Source: a virus
IMG/VR virus record: IMGVR_UViG_3300025132_000026
Span: 1-64,000 of that record
Direction: 5' to 3' (one strand)
DNA length: 64,000 nt
Shown here: positions 15,944-23,710 of the stretch, in pieces
How the letters are laid out: each line of letters opens with the position of its first letter
Position numbering within the stretch: position 1 is the stretch's first letter
The notes under the pieces: model-generated
Database searches by the model: none
What the model saw: the letters and a program-made list of their open reading frames with translations, nothing else
Told to the model about the DNA's origin: nothing
Translations under genes and position numbers: made by a program

Positions 15944-16441
15944 TTATAATATTTTTATTCCATGTTGTTGAATCTCTGACCAAGTAATGGTTGCACTTAG
16001 TCTCGGATCTTTCTTGTCCAAAACATTTGGATAAGATTTCTTCAGTTTAGGTCGTAGGGTATTATATACATCTATCCCGCTCATCATCCAGCTTTCAGCC
16101 ATACGGCCACCCTCAAAACGATTGTAGTAGTGCTCGGGATATTTCGCTATCTTCTCTTCGAGCAAATAACGATCTTGCTCCTCCCAAGTATCTTGCACAG
16201 AGATGCCTGTATATGCACCTTGGCATCGTGGACCAATTGTAGATTTATATTCACATTCATTGTTATTCTCGTTGTTTATCGCATCTGCACCAGAATAACT
16301 GCCGGCAACTGAGTGTCCCAGAACGCATGCGGCATAAATCTCTTTGCTGCGTGCATAGCTGAAGGGGTCGCCCCAACCCTGCTCTTCGCAGACGCGAGCC
16401 ATTTCTTCGTATAGCTGTTTATAGCGTTGCTCAGGAGTCAT
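15944..16441 (-). CDS. PvuII-like PD-(D/E)xK restriction endonuclease candidate
   Basis: The 165-residue protein resembles R.PvuII (157 residues) in order and spacing. A helix EEQGWGDPF (compare KHGINDIF) leads to GADAIN with D53, then ECEYKS with E64 and K66, against D58, E68 and K70 of PvuII. A GGRMAESW strand follows, and the protein ends with WSEIQQHGIKIL, close to VKYVMEHGTKIY. Type II enzymes of this fold cut DNA as dimers with Mg2+. ATG at 16441 is chosen because GGAGA precedes it; a TTG at 16465 has no ribosome site. It overlaps the 84-residue gene and sits next to two methyltransferases. The comparison is from memory. Confidence 0.6.
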   Translation of the reverse strand: MTPEQRYKQLYEEMARVCEEQGWGDPFSYARSKEIYAACVLGHSVAGSYSGADAINNENNNECEYKSTIGPRCQGAYTGISVQDTWEEQDRYLLEEKIAKYPEHYYNRFEGGRMAESWMMSGIDVYNTLRPKLKKSYPNVLDKKDPRLSATITWSEIQQHGIKIL

Positions 16442-16685
16442 CGGACTCTCCAGAAATAATCCCAAAGTTTTCTACAACCTCATCGATATTTACTTTGCCT
16501 CTGAATAGACGATAAGCCTTCACTGCTGCTCTAATCTCGTCGGTGTTCAGCCACCCGTTGTTACGAAATTCTGAGCGTAGTTCGCGCTTTTGTTCCTGGT
16601 AAGGCTCAATGCAATCTTCGATTGCCTTGAGGGAACGGATATACTCTTTAACGTATTGCTGCTTTTGCTCGCTTGATGTGGCCAC
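16431..16685 (-). CDS. Small helical protein, possibly GapR-like
   Basis: The 84-residue protein is two long charged helices (residues about 8-45 and 48-75) with the pattern Y-x5-L-x-x-IE, then Q-x-x-E-L-R-x-x-F-x-x-x-G, loosely like the GapR/DUF2312 family that binds overtwisted AT-rich DNA. There is no clear helix-turn-helix. The GTG start follows AAAGGAGGGCCC. It is the first gene of a short operon with the nuclease-like gene, overlapping it by 11 bases. Confidence 0.55.
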   Translation of the reverse strand: MATSSEQKQQYVKEYIRSLKAIEDCIEPYQEQKRELRSEFRNNGWLNTDEIRAAVKAYRLFRGKVNIDEVVENFGIISGESDDS

Positions 16686-16711
16686 GGGCCCTCCTTTTGT
16701 ATTACTCTAAT

Positions 16712-16740
16712 AGTATAATGTGTTATGAATCAGAAGTCAA
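16712..16740 (-). promoter_or_regulatory. Sigma-70 promoter of nuclease-like operon
   Basis: TTGACT (16740-16735), 17-base spacer, TATACT (16717-16712), each box one base from consensus. It drives the 84-residue protein and the PvuII-like gene separately from the methyltransferase operon. Confidence 0.85.
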
Positions 16741-16753
16741 CTGTTTTTTATCA

Positions 16754-17449
16754 TTAAATTCCAAAAAGTCTATTTAAAAATCTTCTTATCAATTCATCTT
16801 TTCCCCAATCGGGACATTCAGAAAAAATGTAGTTATAGGTATTTTTTTTCTCTAAGATTTGGGCGCCGACTCTTTCTGATTCTTTGCGAAACCATTTTGA
16901 TTGTCGGGCATAGTTGTCTGGCGGATATATGTCGTATTTTTCCGCTATCTCTATCAGCACAAAGTATCTTCTTTCCTCGTAAGCCTTCTTTGCTGTTTTA
17001 AATGCTTCGATCATCTCTTGTGCTAAGAACGGGCTTATGTCCAGAGAGCTGACTTTATCGGGATGCAATGCTATCGCTATTTTCTTAAACAGTTTGTTAA
17101 AGATTTCATGAATCTGCTTATCTTCTTCCGTGGCAGGATCTGGATTAATCTTGTCTTTCTCGGGAATATCAACAGCCATCAGAGCGCCGGGCATTGGGTC
17201 TATTGCCTCCTCGGGCTGTTCTTCTGCTTCTTCCTTGGCGCCAAATATTTGCACAAGGCGATCGTTATGCTGCCTCTCAAGCTCTCCGATATCTATTCCC
17301 ACCTCTGGGCGCGAACAATATTCCCTGTAGTATGTTTCAAAGTCACGGCCGGCGGCCTTACAAGTTTCGTTTACAAGTTCCAGCTCTTCATAAAGAAACT
17401 TAAGCTCGTTAATAGATCTTCTCCATTTGAGTTTTTTTGATATAGACAT
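16754..17449 (-). CDS. J-domain protein
   Basis: The 231-residue protein has a DnaJ-type J-domain at about residues 112-180: helix EIFNKLFKKIAIALHPDKV with the essential H129-P130-D131, then a loop and AQEMIEAFKTAKKAYEERRYFVLIEIAEKY. J-domains stimulate ATP hydrolysis by DnaK/Hsp70 and deliver clients. The first 100 residues are helical with an acidic Pro-rich linker and no zinc repeats, so this is not a full DnaJ; it could recruit host DnaK to a phage process. A late-type element lies immediately upstream. Confidence 0.8.
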   Translation of the reverse strand: MSISKKLKWRRSINELKFLYEELELVNETCKAAGRDFETYYREYCSRPEVGIDIGELERQHNDRLVQIFGAKEEAEEQPEEAIDPMPGALMAVDIPEKDKINPDPATEEDKQIHEIFNKLFKKIAIALHPDKVSSLDISPFLAQEMIEAFKTAKKAYEERRYFVLIEIAEKYDIYPPDNYARQSKWFRKESERVGAQILEKKNTYNYIFSECPDWGKDELIRRFLNRLFGI

Positions 17450-17453
17450 ACGC

Positions 17454-17463
17454 TATAAATAGT
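17454..17463 (-). promoter_or_regulatory. Late-type promoter element
   Basis: The coding strand reads ACTATTTATA only five bases before the J-domain ATG, in the 15-base gap after the ClpP-like gene. This is too close for a normal leader, so either the transcript is nearly leaderless or this copy is not functional. Confidence 0.4.
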
Positions 17464-17464
17464 A

Positions 17465-18070
17465 TCATCCGAAGTCGAATTTTATATCAGTTCTAATTTT
17501 TAACTCTGGTATGTGCATATGATTTGTTAGGTTGTGCTTTTTGGCTTCATCAACATCCAAAAACCAGTCCGCGTGGCCCTTTTCGTGTATCAGGTCAAGG
17601 AAATAATTCTTACGGTGGCCACAATTTTTTGCCATCATTTGATAAACTTTTTTGTTAAGTCGAGATGTTTCTTCCGCGGAAGCCTTAATTTCTTCAACCT
17701 TACCCCACTGCATCGAACTTACGTCATGAATCATCAGCGTGGCATCAGGATCCATATAACGGTATCCGTCGGCACCAAAACTAAACAAAATTGCACCGCA
17801 CGACATAGCCTTGCCCTGTACAATGGTGGCCACAGGAATCTTTGAATGGCTGATATCTGAAATCATAGACATCAAGCTATACACTTGGCCACCATAGCTA
17901 TCGATTATAACAGGAACCACTGGTTGGCCAGTGTTCTGGGCCTTCATCATAGCTGTTGTAAAGCCCTTAGCAGATGATTCATCAAACTTATTAACTCTTA
18001 TAATAGTCGGAAGCCCATCAATCAAGTTTGGCTCCTTTAGCAGTGGGCTAAAATATTTCATTACATTCAT
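17465..18070 (-). CDS. ClpP-like serine protease 2
   Basis: This 201-residue ClpP-family protein has all triad residues by pattern: S90 in KAMSCGA, H115 in LMIHDV, and D168 before WFLDVDEAKKHNL. IDSYGGQVYSLMSM corresponds to the SPGG region. It may act as a peptidase with host ClpX/ClpA or as a prohead protease, though the distance from the capsid genes argues against the latter. ATG 18070 is preferred over 18076: GGAGGA lies six bases upstream and the start overlaps the preceding stop as TAATG. Confidence 0.88.
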   Translation of the reverse strand: MNVMKYFSPLLKEPNLIDGLPTIIRVNKFDESSAKGFTTAMMKAQNTGQPVVPVIIDSYGGQVYSLMSMISDISHSKIPVATIVQGKAMSCGAILFSFGADGYRYMDPDATLMIHDVSSMQWGKVEEIKASAEETSRLNKKVYQMMAKNCGHRKNYFLDLIHEKGHADWFLDVDEAKKHNLTNHMHIPELKIRTDIKFDFG

Positions 18071-18480
18071 TACCATTCCTCCGTTTGGCCAACCCAGTCT
18101 TTATATTGTTCGTCGCCGCCGCGGGCTTTCCAGTCTGAGTCTATTGTTAATTTTGAACTGATGCCGCCTCGCGCATTACAAACCATTACGAGTCTTAATC
18201 TTTCTGGTTCGTAAACTTCCATCATATCATCGAACACAACATTAATTAGTCTTTCATAAGAATAAATTTTGCTGCGAAATTGATAAAAATATTCCTTCAT
18301 AGATTTTAACTCAATCACCCTATTCTTGGGATAAAAGGTGATATAAAGAAGTGCAAAATCTGGCTGGCCTCGTACGCCTTCAAAAGTAATTTCTGGCGCT
18401 TTTAGCTTTATTTCATATGCTCCTGAAGACGGGTTTGGTATAGATTTTAGTATTGTCTTGTCTGACCATTTTCTTGACAT
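18070..18480 (-). CDS. QueF-like protein lacking the catalytic cysteine
   Basis: The 136-residue protein matches the QueF family of T-fold enzymes, which reduce preQ0 to preQ1 in queuosine and 7-deazaguanine synthesis: GQPDF (38-42), ELKSMKEYFYQFR (57-69) and a VNVVFDDM-type helix. In active QueF the nucleophilic cysteine lies four residues before GQPDF; here E34 stands there. The substrate-binding FHE motif reads SYE, so the His is lost as well. The predicted Asp (D41) remains. It cannot be a normal nitrile reductase. Phage proteins that act on 7-carboxy-7-deazaguanine (DpdL) have been proposed and might be relevant. It follows DnaE by two bases. Confidence 0.75.
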   Translation of the reverse strand: MSRKWSDKTILKSIPNPSSGAYEIKLKAPEITFEGVRGQPDFALLYITFYPKNRVIELKSMKEYFYQFRSKIYSYERLINVVFDDMMEVYEPERLRLVMVCNARGGISSKLTIDSDWKARGGDEQYKDWVGQTEEW

Positions 18481-18482
18481 GT

Positions 18483-21400
18483 TTATCCTAGTTGTCTGAA
18501 AGTTTTTCCTATTGCATAGGTGCTAAAGCCCCAGTTTGGATCGTACTTGAGGTTTGCCATATAAGGCCGGTTTAGGTGAATACGATCTTTTTCTGGCTTG
18601 ACACCCCAGCATCGAATCTTGGTAAGCTCATTGTTCGAATCAATAACCTCGACAATCCAATAGAGTTTCCCATTCTTGGTTTTTTTGGGGATGATCTTTC
18701 GAGGAATAAACCAGCACAACTGTAGTTCTGGTTCGAACTCAGAAATTGGTGGTACAAACTTTTCTTGTAGTTTTTCGATTGTTTCTGGGCTAATCACCAA
18801 GTTCATCGGAAACATTCCTGTCAAATCTGATTTAAATTGAATAATCTCTTCTTCTGTGAAGTCACCCTCTGGGCGGTACAATTCTAGGTTTTCCCCGAAC
18901 TTCTTAAGGCTCTTCGGCCTTTCGACGATACAGGCCGACCAAAAATGCTTTCGTCCAGTAAATCGATCATCAACAATGTTGTCTAAAGCTCCCCCTCTAC
19001 AGAGGGCGTCGAGAGCTTTCTTGTTGAGTTTACTATAAGACACCCCCTCCCGGAACAGGAGGTCTTCGGCATTTATAAAAGGCCTGTTCTCAAGTAATTG
19101 CTCGATAGCAGCCATTCCTAAGCCCTTGATGGAGGTAAGCGGCTGGATGAGAGTCTTGCCGTCGTCACTAATCTCCCACACAACTCCAGATTTATTCACA
19201 TCTAGTGGCTCAATATCGAAACCAAATTTCTTTGCGATGTTAATAGCCTTCTCTTTTCGACTCTCTGGTTCCTTATCTAGAAACGCAGCCATCCACTCTG
19301 CTGGGTAGTAGTTCCATAGCCAGGCGCACTGGAACGAAATGATCGAGTAGCTTACAGCGTGAGACTTGTTGAAGCCATATCCCGAGAAGTATTCAAACTT
19401 GTCCCAGAGTGCCTGTGCTTCGTCTCTATTGATGCCGTTCTCGCCACAGCCTGTGATAAACTTATCATGTAGTTCACCCTTAACTGAGCCCTTGCCAGTG
19501 CCCTTCTTGGTAAGCACCTTACGAAGCATGTTGCCTTCGTCAAGGGTTAGACCACCGAGCTTGTGGGCCAACAATGCAATCTGTTCTTGAAAGATTAGAA
19601 AGCCAAATGTTTCTTGTGTAATATCATGCGCATCATCGTTCAAATACTTGATGTAGTGTGGGTTCTCCTTGGCCTCCACATACTCATCGTGGACGTTTGC
19701 AGCGAGCGGGCCCGGGCGATAGATAGAGGTAATAGCAGACACATCAATAATATTCGTTGGCTTTGCTCTCACACAGAATTGCTGTGCTCCCTGCTCTGTA
19801 AACTGGAAGACCCCAGCCCACTTGCCCGTGTGAAAGACGCTTTCGTACACCTCCTGATCGTTTAGATCTATAACATCTGGGTGCAGGTTCTTCTCGTAGT
19901 ATTCTCGGATCTGTGCGAACGTAGGTTCTTCGACACCGTGATGGCGCTTCAGAATATGGTAGATCGCGCCCTCCATCATCTTGAGTGTGGAGAGCCCAAG
20001 CAAATCGAACTTGATGAACCCCATTGGTTCAAGGTGCCGGACGTTCTGGCCTTCGGCCCACGGAGCCTGACGGACGCCGCCTGAATTAATCAAGGGCATA
20101 CTCTTGTCTAGATTCTCTGCGATAACCACACCGCCGGCGTGTCGCGAACAAGAGCGAACCTGACCAACAAGCCCCTCGACGTGAGTTTTCACTGTTGGGT
20201 ATTTATTGAGGTAGGCGGCCAACGTTGGAGAAAACTCCATAACCTCTTCCCAGGTCGGGGCGTAAACGCCGGCCTTGATGCCGTGCTTACGCTTTGCCTC
20301 GGGCGTTGCCTCTCGAATCATGATAGAAGTGACCGTGTTTACTTCCGTGAAGGGAATATCGTATAGTTTAGAGATATCTTTGATTAGACTTTTAAGCTGT
20401 AGTGTGTTCCAATTAGAAATTGGAGCAACACAGTCCTCACCCCACATCTCGACAAGCTTTTCCTTTAGCGCCATTGAGTCAGACACATCATAATCGATAT
20501 CAGGGTAGTCTTTTGCATCTGAACGCAAGAAGCGAGAGAACAGAAGTCCGTGCTTGATTGGGTCGACCTGGGTAATGTTTAACGCATATGCAACCAAAGA
20601 GCCAGCAGCGGATCCGCGGCCGGGGCCCGTCAACATCATACCCGTTGCCACATCGACGATAGATTTCATTGTCAGAAAGTATTTCGAGAAGCCGCGATCA
20701 TCGATGACATTTAATTCCTCCTGCAGGCGCTGGGTATATACCTTGTTGGTATGCAAGCCCTTGTCCTTGAGTCCTTCAAGTGCGAAGTTCACTAGCGCCT
20801 GTGTGGCCGTAAAACCGGCCGGTACGACGAATTCGGGGAGGCGTACTGTATTGTCGGGCAGGAAAGACTCGATGCGCTCGAAAGCGATCCTGTGAGACTC
20901 CTCAATACTTTTCAAGACTACATCATCATCATACTCAAACCCCGTGGATTGCGAGTACTCCTTGTAGCTTTCCCAGATCTGGTCACCATTTTTTGGATAC
21001 AGCTCATATCCAATTTCTTCAACTCCTTCCGGCAGTTGAGATTCCTCCTCGGCCCAGGAGGGTCGACCCTTACCAAGCCAACCAAGGCGCTTGTAAAGTT
21101 CACGGTCCTTCCAAGCGTCAGGGTTGGGGTAATGGCTGTCGGCTGTCGTGACCAGTCCAACGCCAAACTCTTTAGCAACTTGAATTACGTATTGGTTAAG
21201 TTCATGCTGCTCTTTAATGTTGTTCCATTGTATTTCGGCATACCAGCGATCACCGAAAATGTCGACCATACGACGTGTGGATTCGCGCATCGCATCCAGT
21301 ACTGCTTCATCCCCATCTTCTCGGTTCTCCCAATAGTTTCCGGCGTACACCCCACCAAGACAAGCAGAAGAAGCAATGATGCCTTCGTTGTACTTCTTAA

Positions 21401-21914
21401 GTAGTGCATAGTCGATACGTGGATAGCGATAGAAATTCTCCGGCTGATATGACTCTGATACCAACTTAAATAGGTTGTTCAGCCCAGTTTGGTTCTGAGC
21501 CAGTAAAACAAGGTGGCGCCGGCGCTTGAGGATACTCTGGACCTTCTTACTGTCTCCCTCATCCTCAACGGTGGCGCCAGATTGGGCATCCTTCTTGATG
21601 GCCCGGGCCTTTTTCTTGTCTTCCATCGCCTGATTGTAGGCCTCTCGCCATTCTGCGATTGAAGGAGTGAAGTACGCCTCACATCCAAAGATGGGCTTAA
21701 AATCCTTACCGGCCTCTTGCATCTTCTTAGCGTGCAGCACTTGGTATGCTAGGCCGTTCATATTGCCATGATCTGTTAGTGCTAGCGCATCACACCCATT
21801 CTCATATGCAAAATCCATATGATCTTGGGGATACCCAATCGCATCAAAAATAGAACCTGCTACGCTATGTGCGTGCAAGCCAACAAACTTAATATCAGAC
21901 TCTTTTCGAATCAC
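18483..21914 (-). CDS. dnaE: DNA polymerase III alpha subunit (DnaE type)
   Basis: The 1143-residue protein is a C-family replicative polymerase. The PHP domain opens it (KFVGLHAHSVAGSIFDAIGY, then LALTDHGNMNGL). The palm follows with GPGRGSAAGSLVAY and YPDIDYDVSD, the metal-binding Asp pair. A fingers/HhH region contains FIKFDLLGLSTLKMMEGA and GYGFNKSHAVSYS, and a C-terminal OB-like domain includes CWFIPRK. Length is close to bacterial DnaE (1160). C-family polymerases are uncommon in phages; most T4-like viruses use family B. No clamp or clamp loader is in this window. GTG start overlaps the upstream stop (GTGA) with AAGGAGG before it. Confidence 0.95.
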   Translation of the reverse strand: MIRKESDIKFVGLHAHSVAGSIFDAIGYPQDHMDFAYENGCDALALTDHGNMNGLAYQVLHAKKMQEAGKDFKPIFGCEAYFTPSIAEWREAYNQAMEDKKKARAIKKDAQSGATVEDEGDSKKVQSILKRRRHLVLLAQNQTGLNNLFKLVSESYQPENFYRYPRIDYALLKKYNEGIIASSACLGGVYAGNYWENREDGDEAVLDAMRESTRRMVDIFGDRWYAEIQWNNIKEQHELNQYVIQVAKEFGVGLVTTADSHYPNPDAWKDRELYKRLGWLGKGRPSWAEEESQLPEGVEEIGYELYPKNGDQIWESYKEYSQSTGFEYDDDVVLKSIEESHRIAFERIESFLPDNTVRLPEFVVPAGFTATQALVNFALEGLKDKGLHTNKVYTQRLQEELNVIDDRGFSKYFLTMKSIVDVATGMMLTGPGRGSAAGSLVAYALNITQVDPIKHGLLFSRFLRSDAKDYPDIDYDVSDSMALKEKLVEMWGEDCVAPISNWNTLQLKSLIKDISKLYDIPFTEVNTVTSIMIREATPEAKRKHGIKAGVYAPTWEEVMEFSPTLAAYLNKYPTVKTHVEGLVGQVRSCSRHAGGVVIAENLDKSMPLINSGGVRQAPWAEGQNVRHLEPMGFIKFDLLGLSTLKMMEGAIYHILKRHHGVEEPTFAQIREYYEKNLHPDVIDLNDQEVYESVFHTGKWAGVFQFTEQGAQQFCVRAKPTNIIDVSAITSIYRPGPLAANVHDEYVEAKENPHYIKYLNDDAHDITQETFGFLIFQEQIALLAHKLGGLTLDEGNMLRKVLTKKGTGKGSVKGELHDKFITGCGENGINRDEAQALWDKFEYFSGYGFNKSHAVSYSIISFQCAWLWNYYPAEWMAAFLDKEPESRKEKAINIAKKFGFDIEPLDVNKSGVVWEISDDGKTLIQPLTSIKGLGMAAIEQLLENRPFINAEDLLFREGVSYSKLNKKALDALCRGGALDNIVDDRFTGRKHFWSACIVERPKSLKKFGENLELYRPEGDFTEEEIIQFKSDLTGMFPMNLVISPETIEKLQEKFVPPISEFEPELQLCWFIPRKIIPKKTKNGKLYWIVEVIDSNNELTKIRCWGVKPEKDRIHLNRPYMANLKYDPNWGFSTYAIGKTFRQLG

Positions 21915-22792
21915 TCTGCCTCCTTAATATAAGGTAATTTAACATGTGTGCGTGGCTTTGTCAATTCATTTTTAGGAAGTTTTATAGTATTATCTGAGCC
22001 AAGATAATTCCTATATCCACTCCAATTAGAAATATCGTAATACCAGGGCAAAGATACTTTTTCAGAATTTTCTTCATTTACCTCTCCAAAAACTTCTTGT
22101 AAACTGAATTTTTTAGCGGACCACCGCTCGTGGAGGGGCAGTTTCTCTGACGGGTATTGCTGGCCGGGTGAAGGGGGTAAATACTCCCTTGTTGTCTTTT
22201 CGTTTATCGCTCTTCGACATAATTTAAAATCTTCTCCAAACATTGTGAATGATATTGGAATCCCATCTTTTACAGTTTTGCCGTCATGCATCAGAAAAAA
22301 ATTGGATTCTTTATTGGATATTGCACGCCGGTGTTCTCTTACGCTGTGTATATCATATGCACTGAGTGGGAATGAAATAAAATATTTCTGGGGTACTACC
22401 CACTGTGATATGTTATATGCAGTGCGCCAAGCGGAATGCATCCCATATAACGCCCCCCAGCCATAAGAATCGCGGCGATTGCGGTCTTTAGGATGAATAG
22501 GGACATAGTAAATAGGTATCTCTCTCCTAGATTCTGAACTAAATTTAGATAATTTATTATAATATGCAGGATCGTAGACCCATTCACCCACATTTTTTCT
22601 AACTATTGGCGCCAAATCATCGTTTGCAACAATCCAAATGGTATTGCAACCCGCTAATGCGCATTCAAAAACAGACTTTTGAATCGCGGTAAAACCTTTC
22701 TCAACCGGTATTAGTATTTCCGGCACCAGCCAGTCGAAGTCTGACTCTAAGTTTGCTACCGGTATAATTCCGGCCAAATGATATTTGCTCAT
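21911..22792 (-). CDS. Nucleotidyltransferase-like (GT-A fold) protein
   Basis: The N-terminal 80 residues of this 293-residue protein follow the sugar-phosphate nucleotidyltransferase pattern: AGIIPVAN, then EILIPVEKGFTAIQKSVFECALAGCNTIWIVAND, equivalent to the PK-x-L-x-P-(x)-P-hydrophobic segment and the AG-x-x-x-I-x-IV strand. The nucleotide-binding G-x-G-T-R-L loop is missing, replaced by ANLESDFDW. The remainder is unfamiliar. It may bind a nucleotide sugar, or be a diverged pseudoenzyme. It sits between a Rossmann-like protein and DnaE under one promoter, overlapping both by four bases. Confidence 0.5.
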   Translation of the reverse strand: MSKYHLAGIIPVANLESDFDWLVPEILIPVEKGFTAIQKSVFECALAGCNTIWIVANDDLAPIVRKNVGEWVYDPAYYNKLSKFSSESRREIPIYYVPIHPKDRNRRDSYGWGALYGMHSAWRTAYNISQWVVPQKYFISFPLSAYDIHSVREHRRAISNKESNFFLMHDGKTVKDGIPISFTMFGEDFKLCRRAINEKTTREYLPPSPGQQYPSEKLPLHERWSAKKFSLQEVFGEVNEENSEKVSLPWYYDISNWSGYRNYLGSDNTIKLPKNELTKPRTHVKLPYIKEAE

Positions 22793-23673
22793 AAATACCT
22801 TAAAAATCTATCGTAGGCCACACAAGCCTGTGGTAAATCTTTGAGCAGGTCATTCTGGCTATATTGCGCAACCTTAACATTGCCGGCTTGGGGTTCCTCT
22901 GTAACTCTTCGCTTATGAGTTTTGCGTCCGATGCAAGTCGTTCTAAATTTGTAATGTTTTGGTTTTCCGGCTTTTGTGTAATCATGTGCAAAGGCTCCTT
23001 TCATTCCTCTATGTTCCATTTCGTGTACCACCTTAAAGCGGGACATTGTTTCAGAATAATCAAAATCTAGTAACTGTGACTCCGTTAGTTCTGATACAGC
23101 ACAAGCATCTCTAACAGGAGTATTTCCATCAATACGATCGGAACTGTAAAACCATATCTCGCTGACAAAATCATCACCTGTGTGGATGTAGTCGATATCA
23201 TGTTTTCCTCCCTTATTGAATCCTATATAATCATAACACAGGTATACGTTCTCGTCAAGAGATTTTTCTTCCACAAATCCAGTAGAAAACGAATCTCCAA
23301 AATAATGACATTCTTCAAATTTAAGTTCCATTATCTTTGAGTACTCGTTTGAGCAAACAACCCTATCACCATCATATCGTATATTGTGACAAAGATTGGA
23401 AAGCGGAACGTTACCATCTAAAGACAGCAAAAAAAGCAACCGCTCCCAAAGTAATTCTTTAGGTATGCCGACCTCTTTATCTCCCTCAAACGTCGTTAAA
23501 CTTTTCCGCATGGCTGGAATCTTTAAATTTGCCATGGTGTGCGCATGGGGCAAATAATCGAATCTAAACGGACGTTGGGGATTGGTGAATAGAATCGGGC
23601 AGCAGTTGTTGAATGCGAATAAAGCCGCCTCCAAAGAGCTGCCTACTACTATCTTATCGTACTCGAATATCAC
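22789..23673 (-). CDS. Hypothetical protein with Rossmann-like N-terminus
   Basis: The 294-residue protein begins YDKIVVGSSLEAALFAFNN, a beta-loop-alpha start like the dinucleotide-binding fold of flavoproteins (G-x-S-x2-A-x3-A), followed by a strand PILFTN. The remaining residues carry many acidic and aromatic positions and a basic stretch (GRKTHKRR) near residue 255. No enzyme family is recognised. GTG start without a strong ribosome site. It overlaps the nucleotidyltransferase-like gene, so the pair probably work together. Confidence 0.5.
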   Translation of the reverse strand: MIFEYDKIVVGSSLEAALFAFNNCCPILFTNPQRPFRFDYLPHAHTMANLKIPAMRKSLTTFEGDKEVGIPKELLWERLLFLLSLDGNVPLSNLCHNIRYDGDRVVCSNEYSKIMELKFEECHYFGDSFSTGFVEEKSLDENVYLCYDYIGFNKGGKHDIDYIHTGDDFVSEIWFYSSDRIDGNTPVRDACAVSELTESQLLDFDYSETMSRFKVVHEMEHRGMKGAFAHDYTKAGKPKHYKFRTTCIGRKTHKRRVTEEPQAGNVKVAQYSQNDLLKDLPQACVAYDRFLRYL

Positions 23674-23681
23674 TTTGTTTT

Positions 23682-23710
23682 ATTATAAACCAATAAATAG
23701 AATATGTTAA
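23682..23710 (-). promoter_or_regulatory. Sigma-70-like promoter of polymerase operon
   Basis: TTAACA (23710-23705), 17-base spacer, TATAAT (23687-23682). The spacer contains CTATTTATT, a partial late-type element, so this site could serve early and late. The -35 box overlaps the end of the metalloprotease gene. Confidence 0.75.

Noticed and set aside
16431-16685. 84-residue protein as a C-protein of a PvuII-type system
   Set aside because: Size and overlap with the nuclease gene mimic C.PvuII, but there is no helix-turn-helix; the sequence is two long charged helices.
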